Counted from the stretch's first letter, positions 55,172 to 64,000 are shown. The stretch: 64,000 nucleotides of DNA from Carnobacterium inhibens subsp. inhibens DSM 13024 (GCF_000746825.1 NZ_JQIV01000006.1:1480784-1544783); one strand, 5' to 3'. The notes: generated by a model not told the origin, from the letters alone. Numbers and translations: made by a program.

Positions 55172-56018
55172 CTACACCAATCGTTTTATTTTTTCTGATA
55201 ACAAGTATAATGCCTACGATCAAAACTAACGTAATGACAATGCCTGCAAAGACTGCTTCAGGACTTTCAGCCCAGCTTGCTTCCCAGTCAATAAAGTTGA
55301 TTCCCGTTTCTGCCATAAATTCAGTTGTGACGGCGATTAGGAAGAAACCGATTGCCATCAAGATGATTTTGACATTTAATACTGCTCCAAATGAGGGTCT
55401 ATTTTCAGGTGTTCTTGGACGCATACCCAATAAAGGTTCAATTTTTTTATATAGTCTTGGGACTAAGAATAACGTTGGGAGCACACAGAATAAGATTCCA
55501 GAGAATAGCAAATCATTTAAAATTGCAAATCCTTCAGTGAAAAATACTGATTCAGGTAACCCTTGAACAGCTTCAAAGTCTTCAATCGCAAACACCACTT
55601 TTGAAATGTCGACTAATCCCCCTAAAAATTGGTGAATGAAGATGCCCGTAAACGAAGCGATGGCAACTTGGACTTTATTAAGAGGATCATTGACCATCAT
55701 TCCAGCGATATAGATGCCTAAAGAGAAAAGAACAAATTTTTCAACTTCTCCGACACCACCAAATTGGCCTAACATAATTTCACTAAAAATCACTTCTCCA
55801 GTAGCTGCACCTAATGCAGCTGATAGTGGATCAAATAAAATTGCTAACGTTAAGGGAATAAAAGCAAAATACTCAACTGATAATTCAACGATACCCAACT
55901 GAACAGATGGAATCAATTCTGTGAACAATGTAGCCAGACCGTATAAAGACATAGATAAGACAAAAACCATCATCTTTTGTGCTTGCGTAAGTTCCGTTCG
56001 TTTTCCTTTTAAATGCAA
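55164..56018 (-). CDS. ECF transporter substrate-binding (S) component, unknown substrate
   Basis: 284 residues, larger than common S components (about 180-200). There are seven or eight hydrophobic segments, with an N-terminal LYGLATLFTELIPSVQLGIVELSVEYFAFIPLTLAILFDPLSAALGAATGE region. This holds the small-residue helix that contacts the T component. A cytosolic loop of about 25 residues (RPRTPENRPSFG) precedes extra C-terminal helices. The substrate is not evident. Neighbouring PHP and RpiR genes hint at a phosphorylated or sugar-related compound. A CbiM-like N terminus is absent. Confidence 0.82.
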   Translation of the reverse strand: MHLKGKRTELTQAQKMMVFVLSMSLYGLATLFTELIPSVQLGIVELSVEYFAFIPLTLAILFDPLSAALGAATGEVIFSEIMLGQFGGVGEVEKFVLFSLGIYIAGMMVNDPLNKVQVAIASFTGIFIHQFLGGLVDISKVVFAIEDFEAVQGLPESVFFTEGFAILNDLLFSGILFCVLPTLFLVPRLYKKIEPLLGMRPRTPENRPSFGAVLNVKIILMAIGFFLIAVTTEFMAETGINFIDWEASWAESPEAVFAGIVITLVLIVGIILVIRKNKTIGVGE

Positions 56019-56136
56019 AGTAATTCCTCCAATAGTTTATGTTTTATTTAGTACATGGTTATCTTACCGAACGAATGTAAATTACCTGCAAATTTAAAGT
56101 AAAAATGTAGTATTTTTTTCATTAAAATAAGCAAAA

Positions 56137-56150
56137 GAAAATTAATTTTC
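56137..56150. promoter_or_regulatory. Perfect palindrome in the ECF/RpiR divergent promoter
   Basis: GAAAATTAATTTTC, a 14-bp perfect palindrome of the GAAA...TTTC kind often bound by RpiR proteins, between divergent genes. An extended -10 TGCTACAAT for the RpiR gene follows about 30 bp downstream. Confidence 0.5.
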
Positions 56151-56220
56151 ATTAACGAACTCATTAAACCAGAAAGATTATGCTACAATAAATGATAAGT
56201 AACCCTTAAAGGAGGAAAAC

Positions 56221-57060
56221 ATGGCTACACATACTTTTACCATTCCTAAGGATTCCCTGACCAAAAGTCAGCTTGTAATATTGGAATATATCTACTCAAA
56301 TATTGAAACAATTCCTTTTTTAACCATAACAGAGATCTCTAATGAACTAGGGATCAGCGATGCAACCATTACTCGTTTTTCAAAAAAAGTTGGTTATCCG
56401 TCATTTAAAGAAATGAAAATGGCCATTTTATCTGACATACAAGTCTCGCCTGCTAAAAAACTCCAAAATAGTTTTGAAGAGGGTGACTTGAATGCTAAAG
56501 ACAATTTACTCATTTTCAAAGAAATTCAGCATTTGATAGAAACCGTCTCTCATCTGGATATACAAATATTGAATCAGGCGATTCACTTACTGTTAAAAGC
56601 TAAAAAAATCTATGTATTTGCCAAAGGTGCTGCTAAAAGTCCTGCTGACTTACTCGTTTTCCGTTTGAATCGCTTTGACTTGGATATCCAGCTTGTTACT
56701 GCAAGTGGTTCAGAACTTTTCGAGAAATTAAATAACCTTTCGCAAGAAGATGCCATTGTCCTTTTTGGGTTCGGTTCTGTCCCTAGAGAAATCAAACTGG
56801 TAGAAGACTATGGAAAAAAAATCAAAGTTCCTATTCTGTCTTTTGCAGATAGGCATTATAACTCTACTTCTGAAGAAGGTGTTACAACCTTTTTTGTAGC
56901 ACGAGGCCTACCCGATGACTACCATTCCATGACTTCGGTCGTAGCCCTGATCGATACATTGATCGTTGAAATGGCGAAACAAATGCCTGAAGAAAGAAAA
57001 CAACATCTTGAAAATTTATTCTCACTTAAAGAGTCCTACAAACATAATGTTCCAAGATAA
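56221..57060 (+). CDS. RpiR-family transcriptional regulator of the ECF operon
   Basis: 279 residues: HTH (LTITEISNELGISDATITRFSKKVGYPSFKEMK, about 38-70) and a SIS domain (VFAKGAAKSPADLL, LFGFGSVPREIK). The ligand loop lacks the usual S-x-S-G-x-T phosphosugar signature, so the effector may differ. It is divergent from the ECF/PHP operon and probably controls it. AAAGGAGGAAAAC precedes the ATG. Confidence 0.87.
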   Translation: MATHTFTIPKDSLTKSQLVILEYIYSNIETIPFLTITEISNELGISDATITRFSKKVGYPSFKEMKMAILSDIQVSPAKKLQNSFEEGDLNAKDNLLIFKEIQHLIETVSHLDIQILNQAIHLLLKAKKIYVFAKGAAKSPADLLVFRLNRFDLDIQLVTASGSELFEKLNNLSQEDAIVLFGFGSVPREIKLVEDYGKKIKVPILSFADRHYNSTSEEGVTTFFVARGLPDDYHSMTSVVALIDTLIVEMAKQMPEERKQHLENLFSLKESYKHNVPR

Positions 57061-57196
57061 CAGTTGCGGATGGATCTAATCAATCATTATTAATTTACAT
57101 CCTGCCATCGTTTACTGGGAATTCCACTGCAGATTTGAAAATAGGAATTCTCTTATCGCCTATTAAATTTCGTCTAAGTTTACTTATTTTATTGCA

Positions 57197-57234
57197 GAAA
57201 AAGAGAACTGCCATAAGGCAATTCTCTTTTTCTA
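57197..57234 (+). terminator. Terminator after the RpiR gene
   Basis: GAAAAAGAGAACTGCC (57197-57212) pairs with GGCAATTCTCTTTTTC (57217-57232), with T on both sides. It may also serve the convergent ade gene. Confidence 0.82.
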
Positions 57235-57331
57235 AAGTATATTGTAGAATCAATAAAAAATGCTCTCTACTAGGTAGAATTCAATGCATTAACTGATCAA
57301 CTGACTAAAGGTACTTCAACTGTTTTTACCT

Positions 57332-59113
57332 TTATTTACTAGGAAATATCGGTATCAGTGTCGTATTCATCACGTCGACCAATCCTAAGTCACTGTATTT
57401 ATATTCTGGAATAACAGTGAGACCAAGCGTTACGATTCTTAATAAAGGATTTTTTGTGTTTAAACCGACAGATCTTAAAACATCTTTCATTTCTTCGGCT
57501 CTCTTAGCAGTATCAAAACAATTTAAATCACTCATTAAACCAAATACCGACAATTTCAACGTATCAAGCAGAGTATTATGATTGGCACAGCTGATTCCTC
57601 CTCCACACTCTGCTAAATGATCGTATACTTTCTTAGCTCCTTCAGCAAATCGATACACGATCATAAGATTATGATGATCGTGGGCTACTGTACTACCCAC
57701 AGCCCCTTCAATATTTCCGAAATTACGAACTAGTCCGACTGTCTTATTTTCTGTACCATATCGGTTGGCTGTCATAACAAAAGCAAGTTCAGGATCATGA
57801 CTGATATCTAGATAACCATTCTTAACTGGAATATCTTCTACTTGCAGAGTTGTAACAGAGGCATCCAAGCTAAGGTAGGTTGGAATATTGACTTTAATGG
57901 TCCCATCCATTTGATGATTTGGCGCCTTGATCAAAAATTCTTCGATAGCTAATGGTGGCACATTTACTGTATTCATTTTTTCAATTTCAAATGAGTGTCG
58001 TTCAATTTTTTCAACCATTCTACCATTTTCTGCAACTAATTTCCCTTCAAAATAAACTTGATCAGGTTTTAGTGAATCTAAGTTTGAGAACAATTGAAAA
58101 TCAGCTATGTATCCTGGTGCAACAGCACCTAAGTTAATAATACCGACTTGCTCTGCCACTCTTAAACTTGCAGCTTTAATGGCTTCTATCGTTTCCATTC
58201 CATTTTGAATTAAAGTTCTGACTACATGGTTGACGTGACCTACGTGCAGCAAGTCTGATGATTCGACGTCATCTGTACAAACCGTCAACCGGTCTCTCCA
58301 TGGTAAGTCTTTTACATCTTCCCATATTTGCTCGACATTGTGTGACATCGAAGATTCTCTAGCATCTACATACATACCTGCTCGCAATTTTGCTTTCGCT
58401 TCATTGGGATTTCTTGTTTCATGATCCGTTGTAGGTCCTCCAATTAGGTATGCACTAAGTTCTCTTCCCTGCCCTCCTGGAATATGTCCTTGAATATATA
58501 GTCCATTCTTCTCAGCAACTTCGATGATGTCCATCATTCTATCTGCACCATTTTCTACTCCTTTAAAATCCATGACCTCTGCTAACCCAATAACATTTTT
58601 TAATTGAGCTAAACGTTCTACTATTACAGCATCAAAAGCTGCTCCTGACTCTTCCAATCCTGGAACAGCAGGAATACAAGATGGAATATTGATGTATTGT
58701 CTCATAGGAAGGTCTAATCCAGCGTCATGCATATATTTTACCGCTTCTTCTCCAACGACATTTGCCACTTCGTGAGGATCTGTTACTACCGTTGTTGTGC
58801 CATGTGGAATAACCGCTTCAGCAAAATTACGTGGTGTTAGCATCGTGCTTTCTACATGCATATGAGCATCGATAAAGCCAGGAACAATATAGGCTTCTTT
58901 TGCATCAATAACTTTTTTTGCCTTGTCTTGCCCAGTACCTAAGGCATTGTCTTCCACATGAACAATAACACCTTTATGAATAAAAACATCCGCTGGATAG
59001 GTCTCTCCTGTAAATAAATTCATATAAGTTGTGTTGATTATTGCTAGATCACACTTTATTTCTCCTAAAGCTGCTTTCAATAATTCTCTTTTATTCGTTA
59101 ACTCGATTCTCAT
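57332..59113 (-). CDS. ade: Adenine deaminase
   Basis: 593 residues. An N-terminal amidohydrolase barrel carries DAHMHVESTMLTP metal ligands, TDPHEVANV, a QGHIPG His and CTDDVESSDLL. The C-terminal adenine-deaminase-specific domain has GAVGSTVAHDHHNL, AECGGGISCAN and ends KYSDLGLVDVM. It converts adenine to hypoxanthine in purine salvage. It lies 85 nt downstream of a purine permease gene on the same strand, so uptake and deamination are coupled. Confidence 0.95.
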   Translation of the reverse strand: MRIELTNKRELLKAALGEIKCDLAIINTTYMNLFTGETYPADVFIHKGVIVHVEDNALGTGQDKAKKVIDAKEAYIVPGFIDAHMHVESTMLTPRNFAEAVIPHGTTTVVTDPHEVANVVGEEAVKYMHDAGLDLPMRQYINIPSCIPAVPGLEESGAAFDAVIVERLAQLKNVIGLAEVMDFKGVENGADRMMDIIEVAEKNGLYIQGHIPGGQGRELSAYLIGGPTTDHETRNPNEAKAKLRAGMYVDARESSMSHNVEQIWEDVKDLPWRDRLTVCTDDVESSDLLHVGHVNHVVRTLIQNGMETIEAIKAASLRVAEQVGIINLGAVAPGYIADFQLFSNLDSLKPDQVYFEGKLVAENGRMVEKIERHSFEIEKMNTVNVPPLAIEEFLIKAPNHQMDGTIKVNIPTYLSLDASVTTLQVEDIPVKNGYLDISHDPELAFVMTANRYGTENKTVGLVRNFGNIEGAVGSTVAHDHHNLMIVYRFAEGAKKVYDHLAECGGGISCANHNTLLDTLKLSVFGLMSDLNCFDTAKRAEEMKDVLRSVGLNTKNPLLRIVTLGLTVIPEYKYSDLGLVDVMNTTLIPIFPSK

Positions 59114-59198
59114 AGTATCCTCCTACTTGGTATTCAATTAAATAAAAGCATAGCAAAAGTTCTACTATGCTTTAACTGTGAATTGTAGATTATTTTTA

Positions 59199-60524
59199 TT
59201 ATTGAAATATAAAATACATAATCAATGGAATACTTAAAAGATACATTCCAAAATGCACTTTATGTTCTGTTTTAGTAAACGTTTTGATTGCCACATCTGC
59301 CAGAATACCGGCACTTATACCTGTAGCCATTCCAGCTGTGAAGATTGTAAAGATAATCATTATAAACGGTCCAAAAGACTCAACAAAATTTGAAAAATCA
59401 ATTTTAGATATAGCTGAAATCATACTAAACCCAACAAAGATCAGAGCAGGGCTTGTCGCTGCATCAGGTATCATTAAAAAGATTGGAGCAAACAGCATTG
59501 AAGCGAAAAATAATAGCGATGTTGTCAAAGAAGTCAATCCCGTTCTTCCACCTGCTTCTACTCCAGAAGAAGATTCTACGAAGGTCGTAATAGTTGTACA
59601 TCCGAATACTGACCCTATAACCGTTCCAAAAGCATCCACTATAAACGGTTTTTGAATATCAGGGTAATCACCATTTTCATCTAATAGATCTGCTTTTTGA
59701 GCTACTCCAAGTACCGTGCCTAATGTAGAGAAAAAATCTCCGAAGAATGCAATAAAGATAAGAACAAGCGTGTTTCCAGATATCAATCCCTTGAAGTCAT
59801 AAGAAAACATGACACTTTTCAACCCTGAAACATCAGGCAATTCAGCAACCGAACCTGGTAATGCAGTAATTCCGAAAGGTATACTTATTATCGTGATTGC
59901 GATGATCCCAATCAATAATGCGCCGGTTACTTTATACGCACTTAAAATTGCAATAATCAAAATTCCTAATATTGTTAAGAAAACGGCTGGATCCGACAAA
60001 TTTCCTAACTTAATACCCTCTGAAAAATCTCCAAGTCCAGAGTTCTTAAATCCTAAGTAAACAATATAAAAACCGATAACGACCGAAATGGATGTCTTAA
60101 TATTTGTCGGTATTAATCGCACGATTAAATCTCTAATACCGAACAATGACAAAACTACAAAAATCATCCCACTAATTAAGGTAATGGCCATAACATTCCC
60201 AAACGATAACGTTTCTGAACGAAGCAATCCACTGAACAAGAAGTTTGTTCCCATACCAGTCGATAAGGCAAATGGTACATTTGCGTACAGTGCCATGATT
60301 AATGTAATCAAACCAGAAATAAGTGCGGTCATAATTAAAATTGAAGCTTTAGAAATAACTAAACCATTGATATCTGTAAATGACTGCTCAGGACCGAACC
60401 CGACCATTGCACTAGGTTGAACAACTAGCACATAAGCCATTGTCATGAAAGTGGTCAAACCAGCCAGCATTTCTTTTCGTACAGTAGTATTTTTATTACT
60501 TAAATCAAAAAACTTTTGAATCAT
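59199..60524 (-). CDS. NCS2-family purine permease (AzgA/PbuG type)
   Basis: 441 residues from the ATG at 60524 (a TTG at 60527 is also possible after AAGGAG), with about 12-14 membrane helices. The AzgA-type start is present (KEMLAGLTTFMTMAYVLVVQP), as is FIAFFGDFFSTLGT (helix 8 motif) and SVFGCTTITTFVESSSGVEAGGRTGLTS (helix 10 substrate region with the conserved Glu). It imports adenine, hypoxanthine or guanine with protons. It is the first gene of an operon with ade. Confidence 0.93.
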   Translation of the reverse strand: MIQKFFDLSNKNTTVRKEMLAGLTTFMTMAYVLVVQPSAMVGFGPEQSFTDINGLVISKASILIMTALISGLITLIMALYANVPFALSTGMGTNFLFSGLLRSETLSFGNVMAITLISGMIFVVLSLFGIRDLIVRLIPTNIKTSISVVIGFYIVYLGFKNSGLGDFSEGIKLGNLSDPAVFLTILGILIIAILSAYKVTGALLIGIIAITIISIPFGITALPGSVAELPDVSGLKSVMFSYDFKGLISGNTLVLIFIAFFGDFFSTLGTVLGVAQKADLLDENGDYPDIQKPFIVDAFGTVIGSVFGCTTITTFVESSSGVEAGGRTGLTSLTTSLLFFASMLFAPIFLMIPDAATSPALIFVGFSMISAISKIDFSNFVESFGPFIMIIFTIFTAGMATGISAGILADVAIKTFTKTEHKVHFGMYLLSIPLIMYFIFQ

Positions 60525-60577
60525 CAATAATACAACTCCTTATTCTATATACGAACAATTTTATTAATACAAGTTTA

Positions 60578-60606
60578 ATTATACGACTTTAATACGATTA
60601 TTACAA
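60578..60606 (-). promoter_or_regulatory. Promoter of the purine permease-ade operon
   Basis: On the minus strand, -35 TTGTAA (60601-60606), 17-nt spacer, -10 TATAAT (60578-60583). ATACGA repeats at 60549, 60581 and 60592 lie in and below it. The first reads ATACGAACAAT, one base from a PurR box. No guanine/adenine riboswitch was recognised in the short leader. Confidence 0.65.
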
Positions 60607-60735
60607 TAATTTATCTAAAGAAACTAATTTCAGTAGCATTTTACAAATATAAATATCTCTAAGAACTTCCAATATATATATAAGTATTTCAATTGAGAAA
60701 TTACAAAAAAGGCACCTTCCAAATAGTGGAAAGAG

Positions 60736-60880
60736 CCTTGAACCTTATGCTGCAACAAATAAAATACGCTCACCATCAGGAATGAGACTGTTTCCTTTTC
60801 TTCATGCTCTCGCATGATAACTGGTGCAATCTGAACCTTCTATAGTCTCATCTGCGGTAACGGGATATTTTTTATCGTTT
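60736..60880 (-). pseudogene. Decayed fragment of a purD 3' region
   Basis: 145 bases align to 61811-61957 inside purD with about 80% identity. The best stretch is 60739-60792 (CTGCAACAAATAAAATACGC is shared exactly but for one base). Small indels and stops break the frame. The copy covers only codons near the purD C terminus and stops sharply on both sides. A short open frame over it (60630-60815) is an artefact of this remnant. Confidence 0.72.
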
Positions 60881-60900
60881 TTTTATACCACGAGTTTTCT

Positions 60901-60951
60901 AAAAAAAGAACCACCCTTATTTGTCATCATCATATGACAGAAAAGGGTGGT
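60901..60951 (-). terminator. Terminator of the YtxH gene
   Basis: ACCACCCTT (60910-60918) pairs with AAGGGTGGT (60943-60951), with an inner TGTCAT/ATGACA stem. On the minus strand a run of seven T follows. Confidence 0.85.
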
Positions 60952-60965
60952 CTATTTTGATTTAA

Positions 60966-61514
60966 TTATTTTTCTTCTTCTACTAATTCTTTTTCAGAAT
61001 CATAGCCTAGATCATCTAATGTTTCATCCAATTTATCAGCTGGAATAGTTTGATCTTCAGTTGGTTCCGCCGGCGTACCATGAACATTTCCATGCGCTGA
61101 TTCTGGTTCATCGGAAGGAGCACCTTTATGTTCTATATCCGTCTTCTCCATGTGGTTCTCTTTCATGTCTTGAGCTTTTTCTACGCCCTTTTCTTTCCAT
61201 TCTTTCCCTTTTTCCATGCCAGTGTCTTTTGCATCAGTGATTTTACCTTTTATATCTGTTCGTAATTCTTTCCCAGATTTAGGTGCAAACAATAATCCCG
61301 CTAACGCACCTGCTATAGGTAAAATAATTAATTTTGCTAATTCCATTCGTTTTACTTTTTTGGGTATCGCTTTAGTGACTCCCTTAACCAGTCTCTTATC
61401 TGTCTTCATCTTCGCTTTAGCTAACTGATGTGTCGATGGAAGATAATCTTTGGCCATGTCAAATGCGTCATGTGCATGATCTTTACCCATATTGATTAAT
61501 TTTGATTTTTTCAT
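60966..61514 (-). CDS. YtxH-domain stress/envelope protein
   Basis: 182 residues from the ATG at 61514 (GAAAGGAGC upstream; a longer frame to 61619 lacks a site). A basic N terminus precedes one hydrophobic segment at about residues 58-76. It continues as LAGLLFAPKSGKELRTDIK, the YtxH signature. A long charged, low-complexity tail follows (Lys/Glu repeats, then acidic KLDETLDDLGYDSEKELVEEE). YtxH proteins are general-stress, membrane-associated helical proteins of unknown action. It is transcribed alone. Confidence 0.8.
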   Translation of the reverse strand: MKKSKLINMGKDHAHDAFDMAKDYLPSTHQLAKAKMKTDKRLVKGVTKAIPKKVKRMELAKLIILPIAGALAGLLFAPKSGKELRTDIKGKITDAKDTGMEKGKEWKEKGVEKAQDMKENHMEKTDIEHKGAPSDEPESAHGNVHGTPAEPTEDQTIPADKLDETLDDLGYDSEKELVEEEK

Positions 61515-61703
61515 TTTATTCGTGCTCCTTTCAATTTTTGTTCTTCTATTTTGCCATCTGCCTACCGTATAGATATCTCTATAAACATCATATAACACAA
61601 AAGGCATTGTCCAAAACAAAAGGCATTAAAAATAAAAGAAAATTACAATAAAACTATTCCTTCCAACTACTTCAGAAACTGCATCTTTTCCCCCTCAGTA
61701 CTC

Positions 61704-62975
61704 TTATTTTGTAAACTGGATGGCTTTTTCTCCGATATCAAAACGATAGAACGTATGCGCTATCGGATTATTCGTTAAGTAGTGGTAAGCCTTGTCTTGG
61801 GCTTCTTGTAACGTTGAACCTTGTGCTGCAACAAATAAAATACGCCCTCCATCAGAAATAAGACTGCTTTTCTCTTTCTTCATACCCGCAGTATAAATGG
61901 TACAACCTAAATTTGCGGTAGTCATCTGTGGTAACGGAATATCTTTTATCGTATTTTCTGGGTAACCTTCAGCTGCAACAACAACACCTAGTGTATAGCG
62001 GTCCGTGTGCATTTTAATAACTGGATCTTTTTCATTTAAGATATCATCAATCACTTGTGCCAAATCAGAATCTAGCTGGTTCAAAATAACTTGGGTTTCG
62101 GGATCACCAAAACGAGCATTAAATTCGATGACCCTCAGACCATTTTTTGTCATCATCAATCCAGCGTAAATGACCCCTTTGAAAGGACGTGATTCAGCAA
62201 CCATTGCATTCACAGTTGGTTTTATGACCGTCTCCAAAACTTCTTGAATCACCGCTTCAGAAACTTGCGGTACTGGAGAATAAGCGCCCATACCACCCGT
62301 ATTCGGTCCTTTATCCCCATCATAGGCCCGTTTATGATCTTGGGCAACACCGGCATAATAATAGTTCGTTCCATTTACAAGAGCAAACAAAGAAAATTCT
62401 TCACCTTCGAGGTATTCTTCAATAACCACCTTGGGTTTGCCCGCTGCGTACTTCCCTTTCACTAACATCTCACTTAACGCAGTCGCAGCTTCCCTTAGAG
62501 TCATCGCAACGACTACCCCTTTTCCAGCTGCTAAACCATCTGCTTTGATGACAATTGGTACGCCATGGTTTTCCACGTATGCTAAAGCGGCATCATGATC
62601 TTCAAATATTTCATACGTTGCGGTTGGAATTGCATATTTTTCCATCAATTCTTTTGCAAATTGTTTTGAACATTCTAAGTCTGCTGCTTTTTTGCTTGGT
62701 CCAAAAACCTTTAATCCAGCACTATCGAAAGCATCTACTAATCCTTCAAATAGAGCTATTTCCGGTCCAATAAACGTCCAAGTAATTTTTTCTGATTTCG
62801 CAAAATGAATCAACGCTTGATGATCATTTACTGCAATATCAACCAATTGGATGCCATCATTTTCCATCCCAATATTCCCTTTAGCACAATAAACAGTTTC
62901 AACTAATGAGCTTTCTGTGAATTTTTTTGCGATGGCATGCTCACGGCCACCACTGCCGATAACAAGAAGTTTCAT
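61704..62975 (-). CDS. purD: Phosphoribosylamine-glycine ligase (GARS)
   Basis: 423-residue ATP-grasp enzyme of de novo purine synthesis. Motifs: VIGSGGREHAI at the N terminus, the ATP-grasp DGLAAGKGVVVA, GEEFSLFALVNG, the DHKRAYDGDKGPNTGGMGAYSP block, and EFNARFGDPE. It lies downstream of purH on the same strand as in most Firmicutes, but here with a 290-nt gap carrying repeats. A truncated relic of its 3' part lies at 60736-60880. Confidence 0.96.
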   Translation of the reverse strand: MKLLVIGSGGREHAIAKKFTESSLVETVYCAKGNIGMENDGIQLVDIAVNDHQALIHFAKSEKITWTFIGPEIALFEGLVDAFDSAGLKVFGPSKKAADLECSKQFAKELMEKYAIPTATYEIFEDHDAALAYVENHGVPIVIKADGLAAGKGVVVAMTLREAATALSEMLVKGKYAAGKPKVVIEEYLEGEEFSLFALVNGTNYYYAGVAQDHKRAYDGDKGPNTGGMGAYSPVPQVSEAVIQEVLETVIKPTVNAMVAESRPFKGVIYAGLMMTKNGLRVIEFNARFGDPETQVILNQLDSDLAQVIDDILNEKDPVIKMHTDRYTLGVVVAAEGYPENTIKDIPLPQMTTANLGCTIYTAGMKKEKSSLISDGGRILFVAAQGSTLQEAQDKAYHYLTNNPIAHTFYRFDIGEKAIQFTK

Positions 62976-63077
62976 CTACGAAATCCTCCAATTTTTTTTA
63001 TTGAATTAGGATATGTTTGAAAGCTAATAACTATTCTGATTTTTGGGCTAGCTGAGAAAGGTAGGATAACTACAGTA

Positions 63078-63174
63078 AATATCGACTTTCAGTTAATCAA
63101 ACTAGCGCTTATTGTAGTTACTCAAATGAATATCAACTTTTAGTTAATCGAACTAGCGCTCGTTGTAGCTACTC
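63078..63174. repeat. Two direct copies of a 46-bp intergenic repeat
   Basis: Copy 1 (63078-63123) and copy 2 (63129-63174) share AATATC, ACTTT, AGTTAATC and AACTAGCGCT in the same order and differ at few positions; period 51 bp. An ACTACA before copy 1 can pair with TGTAGT inside it, so each unit may fold. They fill most of the purH-purD gap. Confidence 0.7.
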
Positions 63175-63266
63175 GCTGCTTAATAAGATAGTTTTAAAAC
63201 ACTTCCTAGTTAGTTTTTGCTGTATTTTGGATTTGTTCAGTACTGTGTTGCATTCTAGTCTATTTC

Positions 63267-64000
63267 TTAATGTCTAAAATGACGTACATTAGTTTTTAGC
63301 ATAGTCATTCCATATTTATTCGCCATTTCAATAGACTCTTTATCTTTGATACTCCCACCTGGCTGTATGATCGCCCTAATACCATGTTGTGCTGCGTATT
63401 CCACACTATCATTCATAGGAAAGAAAGCATCGCTAGCCAATACAGCATCTTCTATGGCGCTACTCGCTTCAGCCTGCTCGATCGCGATCTTAACGGCTCC
63501 AATACGGTTCATTTGACCGGCCCCAATTCCAACGCTCTGTTTGCTATTTGCCAGCACGATAGCATTGCTCTTTACGTGCTTAACTATTTTCCATGCAAAG
63601 TCCATAGCATTCATTTCATCTTCGGTTGGTTTACGGTCTGTCAGTACTTCCCAGTTAACCGCTGTATCTTCAGTACTGATATCTTGTGTTTGTTCCAATA
63701 TACCGCCCAATACAGAAACAACTTCTTTGCCGCCTACTTTTGCAGTTGAGAAATCCAAGGTCATGATACGGATATTTTTTTTCTTCGATAGCGTATCTAA
63801 CGCTTCTTTTGTATAACTTGGCGCAAGAACGATTTCTAAGAACATACTGTTCAGTTTTTCTGCTGTCACATTATCCAATTGGCGGTTGGCAACTACGATT
63901 CCTCCAAAGATTGAGACTGGATCCGCTGCGTAACAGCGATCAAAAGCCTCTTCAATCGTTTCAGCAATGCCCACTCCACATGGATTCATATGCTTGACAG
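63267..64000 (-). CDS. purH: Bifunctional AICAR transformylase/IMP cyclohydrolase PurH, C-terminal part
   Basis: The last two steps of IMP synthesis. About 244 residues are visible; the frame is open through the window edge, where it reads [10 protein letters not shown], the active-site segment with the catalytic Lys-His of the transformylase domain. Further motifs: [53 protein letters not shown] and [12 protein letters not shown]. The N-terminal cyclohydrolase domain lies beyond the window. It continues the purine operon toward purD. Confidence 0.96.
   Translation of the reverse strand, partial: VKHMNPCGVGIAETIEEAFDRCYAADPVSIFGGIVVANRQLDNVTAEKLNSMFLEIVLAPSYTKEALDTLSKKKNIRIMTLDFSTAKVGGKEVVSVLGGILEQTQDISTEDTAVNWEVLTDRKPTEDEMNAMDFAWKIVKHVKSNAIVLANSKQSVGIGAGQMNRIGAVKIAIEQAEASSAIEDAVLASDAFFPMNDSVEYAAQHGIRAIIQPGGSIKDKESIEMANKYGMTMLKTNVRHFRH

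Noticed and set aside
55164-56018. ECF S component as CbiM/NikM cobalt-nickel type because of His2
   Set aside because: The rest of the CbiM N-terminal motif and a CbiN gene are absent; only the His at position 2 agrees.
60525-60640. Purine riboswitch before the permease gene
   Set aside because: The leader from the predicted start is short and A/T-rich, with none of the conserved purine-aptamer loops.
60630-60815. Small minus-strand frame near the purine permease promoter
   Set aside because: Lies across the purD relic and the low-complexity leader, so it is not an independent gene.

Overview
The window reads as chromosomal DNA of a low-GC Gram-positive bacterium of the Lactobacillales, most like Carnobacterium. 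This is inferred from AT-rich codon use, strong AGGAGG-type ribosome sites, three RpiR sugar regulators, an ECF transporter, and an MsrA with a lactic-acid-bacterial N-terminal extension. I saw no rRNA or tRNA genes, CRISPR array, prophage or intact insertion sequence.

Layout. 1-4309 (+): end of a shikimate operon (DAHP synthase, aroB, aroA, aroC, chorismate mutase) with overlapping or tightly spaced genes. 4416-6073 (-): endonuclease III and small proteins. 6352-8979 (-): a persulfide-handling operon (rhodanese, CoA-disulfide/persulfide reductase with a rhodanese tail, rhodanese, CstR) with two palindromic operators on its promoter. 9120-13152: a cupin, the FetAB iron exporter, and a P1B-4 metal-efflux ATPase behind a NiCo (czcD)-type riboswitch. 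13281-17790: a beta-glucoside locus and gap. 18141-26847: a DUF305 protein, a GH114-like lipoprotein, a glutathionyl-hydroquinone reductase, an HxlR regulator with a divergent NAD(P)-binding gene, deoC, two Gfo/Idh/MocA dehydrogenases and an RpiR regulator. 27280-32675: mntH, small proteins, a nucleoid-associated protein, a broken second endonuclease III and msrA.

32876-41972 (+) is the most unusual part. Seven genes encode a CarS-family CDP-archaeol-synthase-like cytidylyltransferase, two large PEP-synthase/rifampin-phosphotransferase-like enzymes, a CDP-alcohol phosphatidyltransferase, a phosphatidylserine decarboxylase, a UbiA prenyltransferase and a GNAT-like acyltransferase. Six of the seven overlap or are 1-2 nt apart. 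CarS, UbiA, phosphatidylserine synthase and decarboxylase types are the set used by archaea for ether-lipid headgroups, so this may be a dedicated pathway for an undescribed amino-phospholipid or prenyl lipid.

42082-51593: redox and acetyltransferase genes, a LysR regulator, a YdeI-family protein, a SerA-like dehydrogenase and a glutathione-dependent formaldehyde pathway (frmA, gfa). 51822-57060: an ECF transporter (S component, fused double ATPase, T component) with a PHP hydrolase and a divergent RpiR regulator. 57332-64000 (-): a purine permease and adenine deaminase, a YtxH protein, purD and the end of purH.

A recurring feature is decayed gene copies: a second nth with a 13-bp deletion, a rhodanese with an in-frame stop, and short remnants of fetB, ydeI and purD in intergenic DNA.
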